From Thiomicrorhabdus sediminis (GTDB lineage Bacteria > Pseudomonadota > Gammaproteobacteria > Thiomicrospirales > Thiomicrospiraceae): a stretch of DNA of 64,000 bases. The position numbers and the translations under genes are program-made. Under the pieces are notes generated by a model. It did not search any database. It worked only from the letters and a program-made list of their open reading frames with translations, and had not been told where the DNA came from. Position 1 is the first letter of the stretch, and every line of letters starts with the position of its first letter. The stretch is from positions 2,061,630-2,125,629 of the forward strand of contig NZ_CP040602.1 of assembly GCF_005885815.1 (NCBI RefSeq), given 5' to 3'. This document shows, piece by piece, positions 53,959 through 62,495 of this stretch.

Positions 53959-54909
53959 ATGACCAAGCACATGCCCGATATCGCTTGCCAACCTCATCAC
54001 GGTCCACAAGGGAAACTAAACTGGGTCGGAATGAGTGGAATCGAGCTCCCGATTCAAATTCAACAAGGTTTAAGCCAAGATAACCCGATTCAGATATCCT
54101 CGAAAGCGCAAGCTTACGTCAATCTGAACGACCCGGAAAGCAAGGGCATTCATATGTCGCGCCTATATCTGATCCTCGATCAGATGGCGACACAACAGCC
54201 ATTGACTTCAAGCCGTGTGAAAACCATTTTGGAAGCCTTTATTGATTCGCATCAAAACTTGAGTACTCAAGCTTTTGTCGAATTCAAGTTTGACTACTAT
54301 GAACGTCGCAATTCATTGCTCAGTCAAAACAGCGGCTGGAAACACTACCCGGCAACCATTCGTGGTGAAATGCGCGACGGTGAATTTAGCTGTGAAGTGT
54401 CTATTGAAGTGCCTTACTCATCAACCTGCCCATGCTCTGCCGCCTTGTCGCGCCAGCTGATTCAAGAAGCCTTTGAAAAACAATTCGCTGGCCAGTCTCT
54501 GGACTACCAACAAGTCATGGACTGGCTCGGTACACCGGAAGGAATCTGTGCCACGCCTCATAGCCAACGCTCTTATGCGCAGGTTAAGGTCAAGGTAAAT
54601 GAATCCGACCTGCTTGAGCTATCGGCTTTAATCAACGACATCGAAGCGGCACTTCAGACGCCGGTACAAGCTGCGGTTAAGCGTGAAGACGAACAAGAAT
54701 TTGCGCGCTTGAACGCGGCGAATTTGATGTTCTGTGAAGATGCCAGTCGTCGACTGCAACAGGCGTTGAACTCGAAACCTAACTATCTGGATTTCTGGGT
54801 ACGTGTCAACCACCTAGAAAGCCTGCATCCGCATGATGCAGTCGCAATTGTCACCAAAGGCATCGCAAACGGTTATATTGATGATCCAAACCTAATGGAT
54901 CCGATGTAA
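53959..54909 (+). CDS. folE2: GTP cyclohydrolase FolE2
   Basis: FolE2 makes dihydroneopterin triphosphate from GTP with flexible metal use, replacing the zinc enzyme FolE. The 316-residue protein contains GPQGKLNWVGMSGIELPI near residue 17, the catalytic-Cys block SSTCPCSAALSRQLIQEA near residue 156, and CEDASRRLQQALNSKP in the C-terminal half, with DFWVRVNHLESLHPHDAVA near residue 276. AAGGAA precedes the ATG. The adjacent COG0523 GTPase is a common neighbour in zinc-sparing responses; I did not find a clear Zur site. Confidence 0.94.
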   Translation: MTKHMPDIACQPHHGPQGKLNWVGMSGIELPIQIQQGLSQDNPIQISSKAQAYVNLNDPESKGIHMSRLYLILDQMATQQPLTSSRVKTILEAFIDSHQNLSTQAFVEFKFDYYERRNSLLSQNSGWKHYPATIRGEMRDGEFSCEVSIEVPYSSTCPCSAALSRQLIQEAFEKQFAGQSLDYQQVMDWLGTPEGICATPHSQRSYAQVKVKVNESDLLELSALINDIEAALQTPVQAAVKREDEQEFARLNAANLMFCEDASRRLQQALNSKPNYLDFWVRVNHLESLHPHDAVAIVTKGIANGYIDDPNLMDPM

Positions 54910-54936
54910 TCCGCTCAATGCTTTCAGTGATTCAAT

Positions 54937-54971
54937 AAAAAAGCCGCAGCTTAAACACTGCGGCTTTTCTA
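54937..54971. terminator. Bidirectional terminator between folE2 and the MBL-fold gene
   Basis: A perfect 11-bp stem (54939-54949 and 54958-54968, eight-base loop) has A-runs on the left and T-runs on the right. It serves both convergent genes. Confidence 0.85.
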
Positions 54972-54991
54972 TTTGAAAACCCCAAAAGCGT

Positions 54992-56107
54992 TTAGAAGAA
55001 ACCGCCGCCGGTGAGTTCTTTATAGACATGCTGGGCATTATTCGAAGCCGCTTGATCGAATACCGGACGATCCTTATACATCGATTGGTCGATATTGGTC
55101 GCATCCTCCAAAGTACCGTTGTTATCAACAACCTTACCGATCTCGGTATGCAGATATTTCAGGTAGTCATAGGTTTGCTTCTTGATGGTTGCCATAGGCG
55201 CCGCATTACCGTGCCCCGGTACCACCAATGTATCCGCTGGCAGCTTACTCATCATATTTTCAAACGAAGCCGCCCAGGCATAAGAGTCGGTATAGCTGAA
55301 AAAGACCGGCATACGCTCATTGAAACCAAGGTCTCCAGAAAGCACAACCTTACGAGACGGCACATACAGACTGGTTGAAGCCGGGGTATGACCTGGACCA
55401 TAATCGACCAACTGGACAATTTCCCCGCCACCGACATCAATGATCATTTCCGAATCGAAAGTGGTGAACTTATCCGAAACATTACGTGCCGATTTGGTAA
55501 TGTCTTTGCCTACCCGGCTTCCCCAATCTTCCTTGATAAAATCAAACGCTTCATTGAATTGACGGTTAGCCATGCTGCTCGAATAGAGATTCTTCACCCC
55601 AACATCGACCCAATAACTCGCCCCTAAATAAGCATGCCCTTGGTTATTTTCAACCGCGACCCATTTAACCGGCTTGTCGGTAACACGTTTGATTTGCTGA
55701 TGTAATGAATACGCCAAGGCCGGGTTGGCTCCAGCATTGAAAACAAACACGCCCTTGTCAAAAATAATAAAGGAAAGGTTGTTGTTCAAACCGAAATTGG
55801 AAGGTGTATGCCAAATCATACTGCCGATTACCGAATAGACACCATTAGCCACCTCTATTGCCTTTGGAATCGGTAATTCATCGCCGATATAACCAACACT
55901 TCGCTCGGTTTTGATGACATCGTCAATATATTCATTAGCCGCATCGGTCAGCACATTGCTGTAGCTGTTAACTTCTTGCGCATAGGCTTTGAAGCCATCG
56001 ACATAAGGATCTCCACCAGAGCTGGTGGAGGCCTGGCTTAAGGTTGAAAACGACATGACTGCCGCCGCAATCAGTGAATAGGACCAAAGTTTTGGCTGTG
56101 CTCTCAT
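54992..56107 (-). CDS. Secreted MBL-fold protein with disrupted metal motif
   Basis: This 371-residue protein has a Sec signal (SLIAAAVMSFSTLSQAS, cleaved near residue 27) and a metallo-beta-lactamase fold. The closest layout is periplasmic quinoprotein-associated MBL hydrolases. In those, the first metal motif HxHxDH follows a strand; here the same place reads VENNQGHAYLG (about 152-162), so the first His pair and the Asp-His are lost. Later ligands are kept: His240 (GPGHTPAS), Asp259 (SGDLGF) and His299 (VVPGHGNA). It may bind a single metal or have lost catalysis. AGGAGA supports the ATG at 56107 over the longer frame. Confidence 0.82.
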   Translation of the reverse strand: MRAQPKLWSYSLIAAAVMSFSTLSQASTSSGGDPYVDGFKAYAQEVNSYSNVLTDAANEYIDDVIKTERSVGYIGDELPIPKAIEVANGVYSVIGSMIWHTPSNFGLNNNLSFIIFDKGVFVFNAGANPALAYSLHQQIKRVTDKPVKWVAVENNQGHAYLGASYWVDVGVKNLYSSSMANRQFNEAFDFIKEDWGSRVGKDITKSARNVSDKFTTFDSEMIIDVGGGEIVQLVDYGPGHTPASTSLYVPSRKVVLSGDLGFNERMPVFFSYTDSYAWAASFENMMSKLPADTLVVPGHGNAAPMATIKKQTYDYLKYLHTEIGKVVDNNGTLEDATNIDQSMYKDRPVFDQAASNNAQHVYKELTGGGFF

Positions 56108-56269
56108 AGCGTATCTCCTATACAACTTTGTATGACTTGGGCAAGATGCCTGTAACAACATCTCGGTGGTTTGCTCATGCTGAATGGACAAGCCCCCAAT
56201 ATTATTAATTAGATTAAATGCTAAGTCGTAGTATGGATATTAACATGAGTCCAAAGCGGAAATCTACGC

Positions 56270-57373
56270 CTAACTTCTATCCAAAACATCGGCATTTTTA
56301 TGCTCGTAAACATCAAAAATGGTAATGGCCATCGCCGCCAAAACTGGCCCGAAAAACAAGCCGATCACACCAAAATGGATCAAACCCGCAAAGGTCGATA
56401 AAACCGTGATCAAGGTATGGTTCGCGACTTGCAGACCTTTTGCCGCCAATCCCATGCTTCGTGTCAGACGGTTGATCAACCAGGGGCGCATTAGATTATC
56501 GACGACAAAACCGGTAATCACCACACCCCAGAAGGTGATAATCAAAGCGCTGCTGTAATCGCCCTGCAACAGCGCATAAATCACCATTGGAATCCAGACC
56601 AGCGCAGCACCGACCACAGGAATAAACGAAGTCACCGCAATTGCCATACCGATAAACAGTCCCGGCCAACCTAATAGCCAAGCCAGAGAGGCAAACAACA
56701 CGCCTTGAATCAAAGCAATACCCACCACACTTAAGGTCAATACCGTTGAAAGCGAAGCAAAACGGTCCATAATCATCTGATCATAATGGTTTTCCAATGG
56801 CGACAAAACCTTTAGATGGCAGGCAATATTATGACCATCGCGGTAAAAGAAAAACAGTGCGAAAACCGACAAGCCAAAAAAGGTTAAAAAAGAAGAGGTC
56901 GTACCTAAAACGCCCTGCAACAAAAAGACACTGACCTGCTGTACCCAACCGATGATTTTCTGCGAGTGTTCTTTAAGCTGCTGCAATAACTCATTTTGCG
57001 TTATATCACTGATCGGCAAATAATGGAGCACCGTCTGATGCAATACCGACAAGCTTTCCGGGGTTTGCTGGGCAAGCCAGCTCTGCGCACTGCCATATAA
57101 AGAACCCAATTGAAGACTGACTTCAAACAGCAAATAAGTCACCGGTGCGATAACACCGAAAAATACCGCCAAACTCATAATACTTGCCGCCAGCGTAGTC
57201 GATTCTTTGACTTTTGGCAGCAGTTTTAGATAACCTTGGTACGAAGCTGTCGCCAAAATCATGGCGAAAAACAACGCTTCCAGAAAAGGCGAAAACAACC
57301 ATAACAAACCTGCAATGGCTAATAACAATAAAATATTTAAAAATCCTTCTTCATGCGATCGCTTGTCGCGCAT
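56270..57373 (-). CDS. AI-2E family transporter (YdiK/PerM-like permease)
   Basis: This 367-residue inner-membrane protein belongs to the family once named after autoinducer-2 export; real substrates are mostly unknown. It has about eight membrane segments, with characteristic VSLQLGSLYGSAQSWL and the later LLGWPGLFIGMAIAVTSFIP, then GAALVWIPMVIYALLQGDY and the C-terminal HFGVIGLFFGPVLAAMAITI. AGGGG lies before the ATG at 57373. The gene is divergent from ppnN, with only 42 bases between starts, so promoters overlap. Confidence 0.88.
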   Translation of the reverse strand: MRDKRSHEEGFLNILLLLAIAGLLWLFSPFLEALFFAMILATASYQGYLKLLPKVKESTTLAASIMSLAVFFGVIAPVTYLLFEVSLQLGSLYGSAQSWLAQQTPESLSVLHQTVLHYLPISDITQNELLQQLKEHSQKIIGWVQQVSVFLLQGVLGTTSSFLTFFGLSVFALFFFYRDGHNIACHLKVLSPLENHYDQMIMDRFASLSTVLTLSVVGIALIQGVLFASLAWLLGWPGLFIGMAIAVTSFIPVVGAALVWIPMVIYALLQGDYSSALIITFWGVVITGFVVDNLMRPWLINRLTRSMGLAAKGLQVANHTLITVLSTFAGLIHFGVIGLFFGPVLAAMAITIFDVYEHKNADVLDRS

Positions 57374-57415
57374 AATAGACCCCTGTTTGGCTGTCAATAC
57401 AGTGAGTACACTACC

Positions 57416-58786
57416 ATGAATACCGATATTTCAGAAGTCATTATTAGACCGGAAGGTTCGTTGCAGATTCTCTCTTATCAAGAAGCGCAGCAGCTTTGTG
57501 ATGTCAGCGATGCCGGTCTAAACGACTTACTTAAACGCTGTGCACTGGCCGTGCTCAATACCGGTGCCAGCGAAGATGACGAACCGACCTTATTGAATAA
57601 ATACAAACGTTTTTCCATTGAAGTTACCGTCAAAGGTCGCGGTGTACAGTTGGTGCTTAAAAATGCACCGCGTCACGCCTTTGTCGACAACAAACTGATC
57701 ACCGGTATTAAGGAGCACCTGTTTGCGGTCATTCGTGACCTGATTTATTCTCAAAATGAGGTATTACAGAACCCAGACCTGAATTTGGAAAGCTCACACG
57801 GCATCACCAACTCCGTCTTTCATATCGCGCGTAACGCGCTGCTGATGAAACCTAATATCTTACCGAATATTGTTGTCTGCTGGGGTGGTCACTCCATTCC
57901 CGAAGACGAATACAAATACAGTAAACACCTCGGGTATGAACTCGGTTTACGTAATCTTGATATATGCACAGGCTGTGGTCCCGGGGTGATGAAAGGGCCG
58001 ATGAAAGGCGCGATTCTCGGTCACGGTAAACAACGCTATAAAAATGGACGTTATATCGGCATTACCGAACCCGGCATTATTGCCGCCGAAGCGCCGAACG
58101 CCTTTGTTAATGAACTGTGCATTATGCCCGATATCGAAAAACGACTGGAAGCCTTTATTCGCATCGGCCACGGCATCATTATCCTACCGGGAGGCCCAGG
58201 CACCATGGAAGAACTGCTCTATCTCTTGAGCGTGATTCTGCACCCGGAAAACCAGGAGTTAATGCTCCCCGTTATCTTGACCGGAGATGAATGCAGCCGC
58301 CAATATTTTGAATCGGTGATGAACTTTATTCACAGTACCATCGGCCCTGCCGCCACCGAAAAGCTTGAAGTGATTATCGGTCATGCACGTGATGTCGCTT
58401 TTAAAATGCAGCAAAACATGGAAGAGGTTCGTCAAGACCGCAAAGCCAGTAGCGATGCCTATTATTACAACTGGCGTTTAAAACTGGAATTGGATCACCA
58501 GCAACCGTTTCTTCCAACCCATGAAAATATGGCCAATTTGAATTTATACGGCAATCAGGAGCCGCATAAACTCGCCAGTGAACTGCGTAAGGCCTTTTCA
58601 GGTATTGTCGCCGGTAACGTCAAAGCCGAAGGCATCCGTCAAATCAAAGAGCATGGCCCCTTCGAATTACGTGGTGATCCCCACATTATGGAAGCGATGG
58701 ATACACTGTTGCATAGCTTTGTCGAACAAAAACGCATGAAACTCGATTACAGCGAGTACCGTCCTTGTTATAAAATAGACAGATAA
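57416..58786 (+). CDS. ppnN: Nucleotide 5'-monophosphate nucleosidase PpnN (YgdH)
   Basis: PpnN cleaves nucleoside monophosphates to base and ribose-5-phosphate and is regulated by (p)ppGpp in E. coli. The 456-residue protein has the N-terminal domain of long LOG proteins, then the lysine-decarboxylase-like core with VVCWGGHSIPEDEYKYSKHL near residue 153, CTGCGPGVMKGPMKGA near residue 184, and the LOG signature LPGGPGTMEELLYLLS near residue 257. Length and layout match E. coli YgdH (454 residues). The ATG at 57416 is chosen from the family N-terminus. Confidence 0.93.
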   Translation: MNTDISEVIIRPEGSLQILSYQEAQQLCDVSDAGLNDLLKRCALAVLNTGASEDDEPTLLNKYKRFSIEVTVKGRGVQLVLKNAPRHAFVDNKLITGIKEHLFAVIRDLIYSQNEVLQNPDLNLESSHGITNSVFHIARNALLMKPNILPNIVVCWGGHSIPEDEYKYSKHLGYELGLRNLDICTGCGPGVMKGPMKGAILGHGKQRYKNGRYIGITEPGIIAAEAPNAFVNELCIMPDIEKRLEAFIRIGHGIIILPGGPGTMEELLYLLSVILHPENQELMLPVILTGDECSRQYFESVMNFIHSTIGPAATEKLEVIIGHARDVAFKMQQNMEEVRQDRKASSDAYYYNWRLKLELDHQQPFLPTHENMANLNLYGNQEPHKLASELRKAFSGIVAGNVKAEGIRQIKEHGPFELRGDPHIMEAMDTLLHSFVEQKRMKLDYSEYRPCYKIDR

Positions 58787-58858
58787 TTTCTCGCCACGCC
58801 GGTTTTCGACTCAATCAAACCGGTAAATTGGCGCAACCCATTACATACTGAGACGCAC

Positions 58859-60097
58859 ATGACTTTTGAAGAACTGGACCTGGATCCTGTTTTATTAGCC
58901 GCCGCTGAGCAGCAAAAATTCCACAAACCGACACCGGTTCAGCAACAAGCGATTCCGGTAATGCTTGACCGTCAGGATTTATTGGCGGGGGCTGCCACCG
59001 GAACGGGGAAAACCGCGGCATTTGTTCTACCCGCTTTACAATACCTGCTGGATGAACCGCGCCACGCCACTTCACGCCCTCGCATCCTGATGCTGGCGCC
59101 AACTCGCGAACTGGCCTTTCAAATCCATAAGGTGGTCAAGCAACTCGGTACCCACTGCCAATTTCCAAGCACCATTATCACCGGTGGCTTTAAGATCTCA
59201 CAACAGCTGGAAACCTTGAAAAAACCATGCGATATTCTGGTTGCGACACCGGGACGTCTTGCCAAGATCATGGAAGAAGACGGTGTCAATTTAAGCGATA
59301 TTGAAATGCTTATTATCGATGAAGCCGATCGCATGCTCGATATGGGACAAGGCCCTACAGTGCGTGCACTTCTGGATTCAATCGCCGGTGACTTCCAGGC
59401 CGCTTTGTTCTCGGCAACGCTAAGTGGAAGCGGCGTGGCGAAGTTTGCTGAAGATATTTTGGATGAACCGCAAACGGTACAGATCGATGCTCCAAACCAA
59501 AAATCAAACCAGGTTCAACAGCTGGTCTATCTGGCCAACGACAAAGAACACAAACAAGCGCTATTGAACAACTTGCTCAATGACGCCACCTGTCAAAGCG
59601 CGATTGTCTTCTGCAATAAAAAAGAACGTGCCATCGAGGTAACCGATTATCTGCAATCACAAAACCTTTCCGCACAGGTATTGCACGGTGACTTCATTCA
59701 GGCGATACGTTTGGAAAAAATGCACAAGTTCCGCAGTGGTAAAATCAAGATTCTAGTCGCCACCGATGTCGCCGCACGCGGGTTGGATATGCTCAATATC
59801 ACTCATGTCATCAATTATGACCTGCCTTATCGCGGAGACATCTATATTCACCGTATTGGCCGAACCGGGCGTGCCCAGCAGGTCGGTATCGCGATCAACC
59901 TGGTGGAACGTCACGACCTGGTCAATCTGGAACGTATCGAATACCATCTGCAACAGAAGCTGCCTATTGAAAAAATAGCCGGCTTGGAGGCGAGCTGGAA
60001 AATCAAAGATGCGATGAAAAAAGCGACTAGCAAGAAAAAGTCAAAAAAGAAAACCGCCGACAAGAAAAAAGCGGCGAAGAAAAAAAGCAAAAAATAA
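58859..60097 (+). CDS. srmB: DEAD-box RNA helicase, SrmB-like
   Basis: DEAD-box helicases remodel RNA; SrmB assists early 50S ribosome assembly. The 412-residue protein has the Q-motif region FHKPTPVQQQAIP near residue 21, motif I AATGTGKTAAF near residue 43, motif Ia APTRELAFQ, motif II IIDEADRMLDMG near residue 153, motif III SATLSG near residue 183, and motifs V and VI ATDVAARGLD and HRIGRTGRA near residues 300 and 329. The tail is very Lys-rich (about the last 35 residues), suited to RNA binding. SrmB is the nearest guess; another DeaD-family name is possible. Confidence 0.88.
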   Translation: MTFEELDLDPVLLAAAEQQKFHKPTPVQQQAIPVMLDRQDLLAGAATGTGKTAAFVLPALQYLLDEPRHATSRPRILMLAPTRELAFQIHKVVKQLGTHCQFPSTIITGGFKISQQLETLKKPCDILVATPGRLAKIMEEDGVNLSDIEMLIIDEADRMLDMGQGPTVRALLDSIAGDFQAALFSATLSGSGVAKFAEDILDEPQTVQIDAPNQKSNQVQQLVYLANDKEHKQALLNNLLNDATCQSAIVFCNKKERAIEVTDYLQSQNLSAQVLHGDFIQAIRLEKMHKFRSGKIKILVATDVAARGLDMLNITHVINYDLPYRGDIYIHRIGRTGRAQQVGIAINLVERHDLVNLERIEYHLQQKLPIEKIAGLEASWKIKDAMKKATSKKKSKKKTADKKKAAKKKSKK

Positions 60098-60122
60098 ACG
60101 CCTCTACCGCAAACAGCAAAAA

Positions 60123-60154
60123 CAAAAAAACGCCGGCTCTAGCCGGCGTTTTTT
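60123..60154. terminator. Bidirectional terminator
   Basis: AACGCCGGCT and AGCCGGCGTT form a perfect 10-bp GC-rich stem around two bases, with an A-run before and a T-run after. It ends both the helicase transcript and the convergent EI24-like gene. Confidence 0.9.
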
Positions 60155-60175
60155 ACTGATAAACCTGCCAAGTGT

Positions 60176-60988
60176 TTATGAATCAACACCCTCAGCTTGA
60201 GTCTGCGCTGGTGACGAATCCATTACCGCGGCAGCCTCTTGTTCACCACGTAAGATTTCAAAATAGTAGTGCGCCAAAGCAATCACCGCAAGAACCGGAA
60301 TAAACAAACCGACCAATGGCATGGTGCTCAACAAAAACAAGGCACCCAAAGCCAAAGTCGGCGGCCAGTTACCGAAGTCTTTTACCTGATTGAACAGAGC
60401 TTCTGGCAAAATCACCTGGCCGACGTCCAAAACCAGCGAATATCTAAAGAATAGAAAGCCCAGCAACCAGAACCAGATCAGATTGACTAAAGGAATAAAC
60501 AGCATCGGAATGGTGACAATGAACAACAACAACAGCAAAAAACCAAACCAGAGCAGCTTCCCGGTCATCCCCAGCAGACTGCCATGCCCCTGATAGGCGA
60601 CATTCGGATAATGCTTGTCGTGAACAGCCTTAACCAGGCTGTCGGTCATAAAGGCGGTAATCAGCATGGCAAACAATAAAATAAGATAACTGCCGAGTAA
60701 CACTCCTAACACACCGGCGATTACCGCAAACACCAGGCCTAACACCCATAATAATGCCGCGCCGACAAATGGAATCGAGCCAATGGTCTGTTCCGCCTCA
60801 TTGGTCCATTGAGTGACTTCGGTGACAAACGGATTTTGCATCACCATATCGCTGACCAGAAACACGCCGAAAATACCGTAACCCAGCAGTGACACCAGTA
60901 TAATGGCGGCCACAAATGGAATAAACAACCGCCATAAAATGGCGGGTTCTTTTAAGTCTGCAAAGGTTTTAAACAATAAGTCCAGCAT
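60176..60988 (-). CDS. EI24/CysZ-like membrane protein
   Basis: This 270-residue inner-membrane protein resembles the EI24/CysZ superfamily, which includes the sulfate permease CysZ. It begins with LLFKTFADLKEPAILWRLFI, followed by long hydrophobic segments, an amphipathic region (QNPFVTEVTQWTNEAEQ), VPIVNLIWFWLLGF-like membrane segment (here starting IPLVNLI) and a C-terminal AHYYFEILRGEQEAAA tail. Sulfate transport is not shown. It starts 9 bases after the stop of the upstream dehydrogenase gene, so both are probably co-transcribed. Confidence 0.78.
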   Translation of the reverse strand: MLDLLFKTFADLKEPAILWRLFIPFVAAIILVSLLGYGIFGVFLVSDMVMQNPFVTEVTQWTNEAEQTIGSIPFVGAALLWVLGLVFAVIAGVLGVLLGSYLILLFAMLITAFMTDSLVKAVHDKHYPNVAYQGHGSLLGMTGKLLWFGFLLLLLFIVTIPMLFIPLVNLIWFWLLGFLFFRYSLVLDVGQVILPEALFNQVKDFGNWPPTLALGALFLLSTMPLVGLFIPVLAVIALAHYYFEILRGEQEAAAVMDSSPAQTQAEGVDS

Positions 60989-60997
60989 CCATTCGCC

Positions 60998-62368
60998 TTA
61001 TTTAATCCAGATTGATTTGATATTGGTGAACTCGCGAATTCCGTGATGCGACAATTCTCGGCCATAACCGGAATTTTTCACTCCACCGAATGGCATACGC
61101 GGATCGGAGAAACTGAAGTTATTGACAAAAGTCGCCCCCGATTCCATCCCTCGCGCCATGGTTTCTGCGGTCGACAAATCATTGGTCCAAATAGAGCCCG
61201 CCAGCCCCAAGTCGATACCGTTGGCGATACCCAAAGCATGTGCCGGCTCGGAAGCTTTGATTACGATGGCAACCGGACCAAACAACTCTTCATTATAGGC
61301 CGGCATATTCGAGCTGACATTGGTTAAAATGGTTGGTGCATAATAGCAACCCGGACGGTCTAGTTGATAACCGCCGGTGACGATCTCCGCACCCAGCGCA
61401 ACCGAATCCATCACTTGCTGATGCAGTTCATCGAGTAAATCCTGACGCGCCATAGGCGCCAATGTAGTCGCTTCATCCAATGGGTCTCCGGCAACAAACT
61501 TTTCTTCAATCGCTTGCTTGAACTGCTCGATAAAATCATTGGCAATGGTCTGGTCGACAATAAAACGTTTGGATGCGATACAGCTTTGTCCCATATTCAT
61601 AAAACGCCCGGTCACCGCACCCTGTACCGCGGCTTTCATATCGGCACTATCCAACACGATAAACGCATCCGATCCACCCAGTTCAAGCACCGTTTTCTTC
61701 AGCTCCGCGCCGGCGATACTGGCTACCTTGCGCCCTGCCGTTTCACTACCGGTTAAGGTCACCGCCTTAACAGCCGGGTGACGGATTACCTGCTCTACCT
61801 GATCTGAACCGATCATCAATGTCGAGAATATCTGATCCGGGAAACCGGCCTTGCGAAATACTTCTTCCATTGCCAAAGCACACTGGGGTACATTCGATGC
61901 GTGTTTCAATAAAGCGATATTACCGGCGATCAATGCCGGTGCGGCAAAACGGAAAACCTGCCAGAACGGAAAGTTCCATGGCATAACCGCCAACACCACC
62001 CCCATTGGCAAATAAGCGACATAGCTTTTACTGGCATCGGTTTCGACCATCTCATCGGCCAAGAATGACGGGCCATTATCGGCATAGAACTCGCAGCAAA
62101 CCGCACACTTTTCGATTTCAGCACGCGCTTCATTAATGGATTTACCCATTTCCAAAGTAATCAATTCGGCCAAGGGCTCCATATCATCTCTGAGCACGTC
62201 GGCCACACGGCGAACCATCATGCAACGGTCTTCAATCGGGGTTAACTTCGACCAGTCGGCAAACATATAACCTGCCTGAGTCACTACCTGATCGAGGGTT
62301 TCCGCATCCCAAGTATCGAACTCGGCCTGTAATTCACCTGTTGCGGGGTTAATGGATTGCATAGTCAT
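60998..62368 (-). CDS. NAD(P)-dependent succinate-semialdehyde dehydrogenase family
   Basis: This 456-residue aldehyde dehydrogenase probably oxidises succinate semialdehyde. It has the family blocks VLAVMPWNFPFWQVFRFAAP near residue 127, LTGSETAGRKVA near residue 200, the catalytic Glu in VLELGGSDAFIVLD near residue 229, the catalytic Cys in MNMGQSCIASKRF near residue 261 and FGPVAIVIKA near residue 365. The end of the protein (MPFGGVKNSGYGRELSHHGI) is typical of the class I SSADH-like group. The substrate cannot be fixed by eye. The EI24-like gene follows closely. Confidence 0.85.
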   Translation of the reverse strand: MTMQSINPATGELQAEFDTWDAETLDQVVTQAGYMFADWSKLTPIEDRCMMVRRVADVLRDDMEPLAELITLEMGKSINEARAEIEKCAVCCEFYADNGPSFLADEMVETDASKSYVAYLPMGVVLAVMPWNFPFWQVFRFAAPALIAGNIALLKHASNVPQCALAMEEVFRKAGFPDQIFSTLMIGSDQVEQVIRHPAVKAVTLTGSETAGRKVASIAGAELKKTVLELGGSDAFIVLDSADMKAAVQGAVTGRFMNMGQSCIASKRFIVDQTIANDFIEQFKQAIEEKFVAGDPLDEATTLAPMARQDLLDELHQQVMDSVALGAEIVTGGYQLDRPGCYYAPTILTNVSSNMPAYNEELFGPVAIVIKASEPAHALGIANGIDLGLAGSIWTNDLSTAETMARGMESGATFVNNFSFSDPRMPFGGVKNSGYGRELSHHGIREFTNIKSIWIK

Positions 62369-62495
62369 AATGAGACTCCTTTTGCGCTACAGCCAAAACC
62401 TTAGGCGTTCACGGCATTGGAAAACAAATAAGCCGGATAGAATCCGACTTAACTGTGAATTTGAATGGTTTGAATAATTTAGCTCAAAAAATCAA

